Part shown: positions 59,050 to 61,054 of the stretch, one piece after another
Layout: each line of letters begins with the position of its first letter
Numbering within the stretch: the first letter of the stretch is position 1
NCBI GenBank assembly: GCA_009731375.1
Contig: BJOX01000369.1
Location: 408,379-469,432 of the forward strand
Source: Paulinella micropora
Taxonomy: Eukaryota; Cercozoa; Imbricatea; Euglyphida
Length of the DNA: 61,054 bases
Direction: 5' to 3'
Notes under the pieces: generated by a model
The model's input: the letters and a program-made list of their open reading frames with translations, nothing else
The model's database searches: none
What the model was told of the DNA's origin: nothing
Translations under genes and position numbers: made by a program

Positions 59050-59923
59050 TTATTTGTGATTCAATGCCATTGATGCTAGAGCAAACTCAAACCAAGGTGA
59101 TGAGTTAGTGTGGGTGCTGGGCGTGACGTTAACGTTCCGGGGAGGTGTGGTGTTTACACAAGAATCACGAGCTTGCAATATAGCAAGAAGTTTTGCAATA
59201 TCGCTAGTCTCGTTATTCTGTTTGTTTTTGTTAGTTTTTCTGCTCTTTGGCTGCTCTTGCTCTTCTTCAGTATCTTCTTCGTCTGCCTCATCGTTTACTT
59301 CAGTCTTACCTCTTTTCTTCCTGTTCTGTTTATTCTTCTCTTTTTCCTTGGCAAGCCTCTCCTTCTCCTCTTTTTCCTTGGCAAGCTTCTCCTTCTCCTT
59401 CTCCTTCTCCTTCTCTCTTTCCTTCTTCTCCTTCTCCTTCTCTCTTTCCTTCTTCTCCTTCTCCCTTTCATTCCTCTCCTTCTCCCTTTCCTTCCTCTCC
59501 TTCTCCCTTTCCTTCTCTCTTTCCTTCCTTTCCTCTTCCTTAGCCTTGGCCATGTCTGCCAACAGCTTCTTGCTGTGAGCCTCCAGCATGGTGTTAAGGA
59601 TTGATCTGACTCCTTCCTCTGACACGCCACCAGCTGCAGTCTCCTAAGCATCATTGTATATGTGTTGATTTTTGCACACACACACAAACAAACGATTTTG
59701 ATACCTTTTTGTTTCCGCCAGTCTTCGTGACCTTTCCCCCTACAGAGAAATCTGACGTTTGCTTGATGACAAGGAAGACGAGAATGAGGAAGAAGATGAA
59801 AAGAAGACAAAGAAAGAAAAAGAAATACCTTTTGGAGACTTCTTGCTTGATTTAGGCTCCGGCTGAATCTCTTCCTCCTGAAGTTCTCCGACGATCTCAT
59901 TCTCCGCCAAACTTCCTGTTCAC

Positions 59924-59959
<36 letters not shown>

Positions 59960-61054
59960 GCAAAGTTGTGATATATATGTATGTCTACAATGCTGTCATG
60001 ACATAACGCTTAAATGTAAAGCAAACATACCATGCTTCAATTTCTTTACTCGTGACGAAGACCGAGGTTCCCCCAGGTGAGTGAGCTCCCTCTTGCGCTG
60101 CAGAGCAAAGGCAACATAATTAAGAATGCAAAAAATAAAGCAACGTGCAAAGCAAAGGCAACATAATTTTACCCGGTTCGCTTCCTGGATCAGCAAAATC
60201 TCCTTCTTTCTCCACTTGCGCAAAATCTCGGGATTGGTCGGGTTCCCGACAAGGGGCAAGAGCATGGGTTTGACTTGGTTTTTAAAGTTCAATGGAGACG
60301 GAGGCAAAAGACAGGAATGCTTCAGGTTGAACCAATAAAAATTCAACAACTGAAACTCCTGCTTCTTATCACCCGTGCTATCCGGATCCAAGTCGCGAAG
60401 CGCCAGGATGGAGCGATGAGAACCTCAAACAAAGTACACGAATCTGAGTGTACTATAATCAGAATATACATATTATTTCAAATATTAATAATATTATGAG
60501 GGCATTTCAACCCCCCCCCCCCCGGAACCCGTCTCCGGAACCCGTCCCGGAATCCGTCTTCGGAACCTAGTGCATGTGAGAAAAATATACCTCGGTTTAT
60601 CTCATACTTGTTCTTGCTGCGCCAATCATCAGGAAAAGTGATTGCCAGCCTATTAGCAAAAGAAAGAAAATGCAGGCAGAAGCAATCATGAATTTACCCA
60701 GGAGCGTTTTGGGAAACTTCCCCCTCCGAAGTCTCCACTTGCGTGACCTCGTCCAACTTGAAATTGTTGTAGCGGGTGAGATACACCCCGATAACCGCCG
60801 CGGTCTCCCGCAGCTTGCCGTCATCGGTGTAATGCTTCATCAGCAAACTAAAAAATATTCAACATCAGCCTGGCTACTTCCCCCTCCCCACCCCCGCTAC
60901 CGACAACATAAGTCGCGACACAACCACAAAAAAACAACAGCAACCAGCCAAAAGTAGGGGGGATAGCGATAGAAACTCATGAAAAACAAAAATAAAACAA
61001 AAGGAAAAAAAACAGCGGCAAAAACACTCATACCGGAAGCGACGCGAGCCCCCC
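59050..61054 (-). CDS. multi-exon gene of unknown function with charged coiled coil, 5' end outside window
   Basis: Inferred exons (minus): 61034-61054 (partial), 60698-60847, 60591-60650, 60173-60423, 60031-60097, 59829-59916, 59705-59740 and 59050-59643. All introns are GT-AG and all phases chain, giving about 414 residues to the stop. The N-terminal part looks folded (HYTDDGKLRETAAVIGVYLT, LAITFPDDWRSKNKYEI, FQLLNFYWFNLKHSC, NPEILRKWRKKEILLIQEA). The middle is charged (ELTHLGEPRSSSRVKKLKHG). The last exon has GVRSILNTMLEAHSKKLLAD followed by about 80 residues of Lys/Glu repeats, a long single helix or coiled coil, then an acidic stretch. I do not recognise the family. Basic/acidic tracts fit a nuclear or chromatin role, but that is a guess. 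Confidence 0.7.

Overview
The window is nuclear DNA of a microbial eukaryote whose lineage I cannot name. Spliceosomal introns, a Ty3/gypsy retrotransposon, a Fanzor (eukaryotic TnpB) domain, a hybrid histidine kinase, BspA-like (DUF285) surface proteins, F-box-like and Kelch fragments all point to a protist. No ribosomal or tRNA gene was recognised. There are at least 12 assembly gaps, many at G or C homopolymers, and several single-base frame breaks that look like consensus errors.

Positions 1-9,047 are simple repeats (AG, GAA, TTG, TATC, CATA, TTTA, TATATC, ATT) with islands of unique DNA: a 546-bp satellite, two hairpins, a TA-flanked MITE and a ~95-bp tandem array. Positions 9,048-26,081 look like more microsatellite but hold one gene, an HDDC2-type HD-domain 5'-deoxynucleotidase. 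I reconstruct 13 small exons (29-78 nt) whose splice phases chain without conflict. They are buried in introns made of (TATG)n, (TATC)n, (CATA)n and (CTA)n. Upstream of most exons lie repeated copies of acceptor plus exon 5' part, and downstream lie repeated copies of exon 3' part plus donor.

Inside the intron before the LWDEYEEG exon sits the most unusual object here (21,751-22,535). It is three tandem ~250-bp modules, each bounded by inverted GGTAGCA/TGCTACC. Each carries one 84-nt LRR exon on the + strand and a second 84-nt LRR exon on the - strand, tail to tail. In two modules both strands use the same self-complementary GTAC as the start of the splice donor. All six exons are exactly 28 open codons, phase 0, with AG acceptors. 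The modules interrupt a copy of the HDDC2 exon edge, so they look like an inserted, orientation-independent exon cassette.

Positions 26,082-29,377 hold an inverted duplication around a gap, a strong GC hairpin and an F-box-like gene. Positions 29,388-36,590 hold a broken Ty3/gypsy element, mainly on the minus strand (Gag with a CCCH finger, protease-like, RT with YIDD, RNase H, integrase). At 41,008-42,881 a second, plus-strand gypsy fragment reads in frame from the integrase C-terminus into a Fanzor RuvC nuclease domain, followed by a strong hairpin.

Positions 43,016-46,300 hold Kelch, F-box-like and ankyrin-like fragments. Positions 47,512-55,360 hold two secreted DUF285/PKD-like surface proteins, one with a 2-kb Ser/Thr/Pro stalk plus EGF- and discoidin-like modules. 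Positions 55,562-57,460 hold a decayed hybrid histidine kinase. Positions 59,050-61,054 hold a well-spliced minus-strand gene of unknown function with a charged coiled coil.
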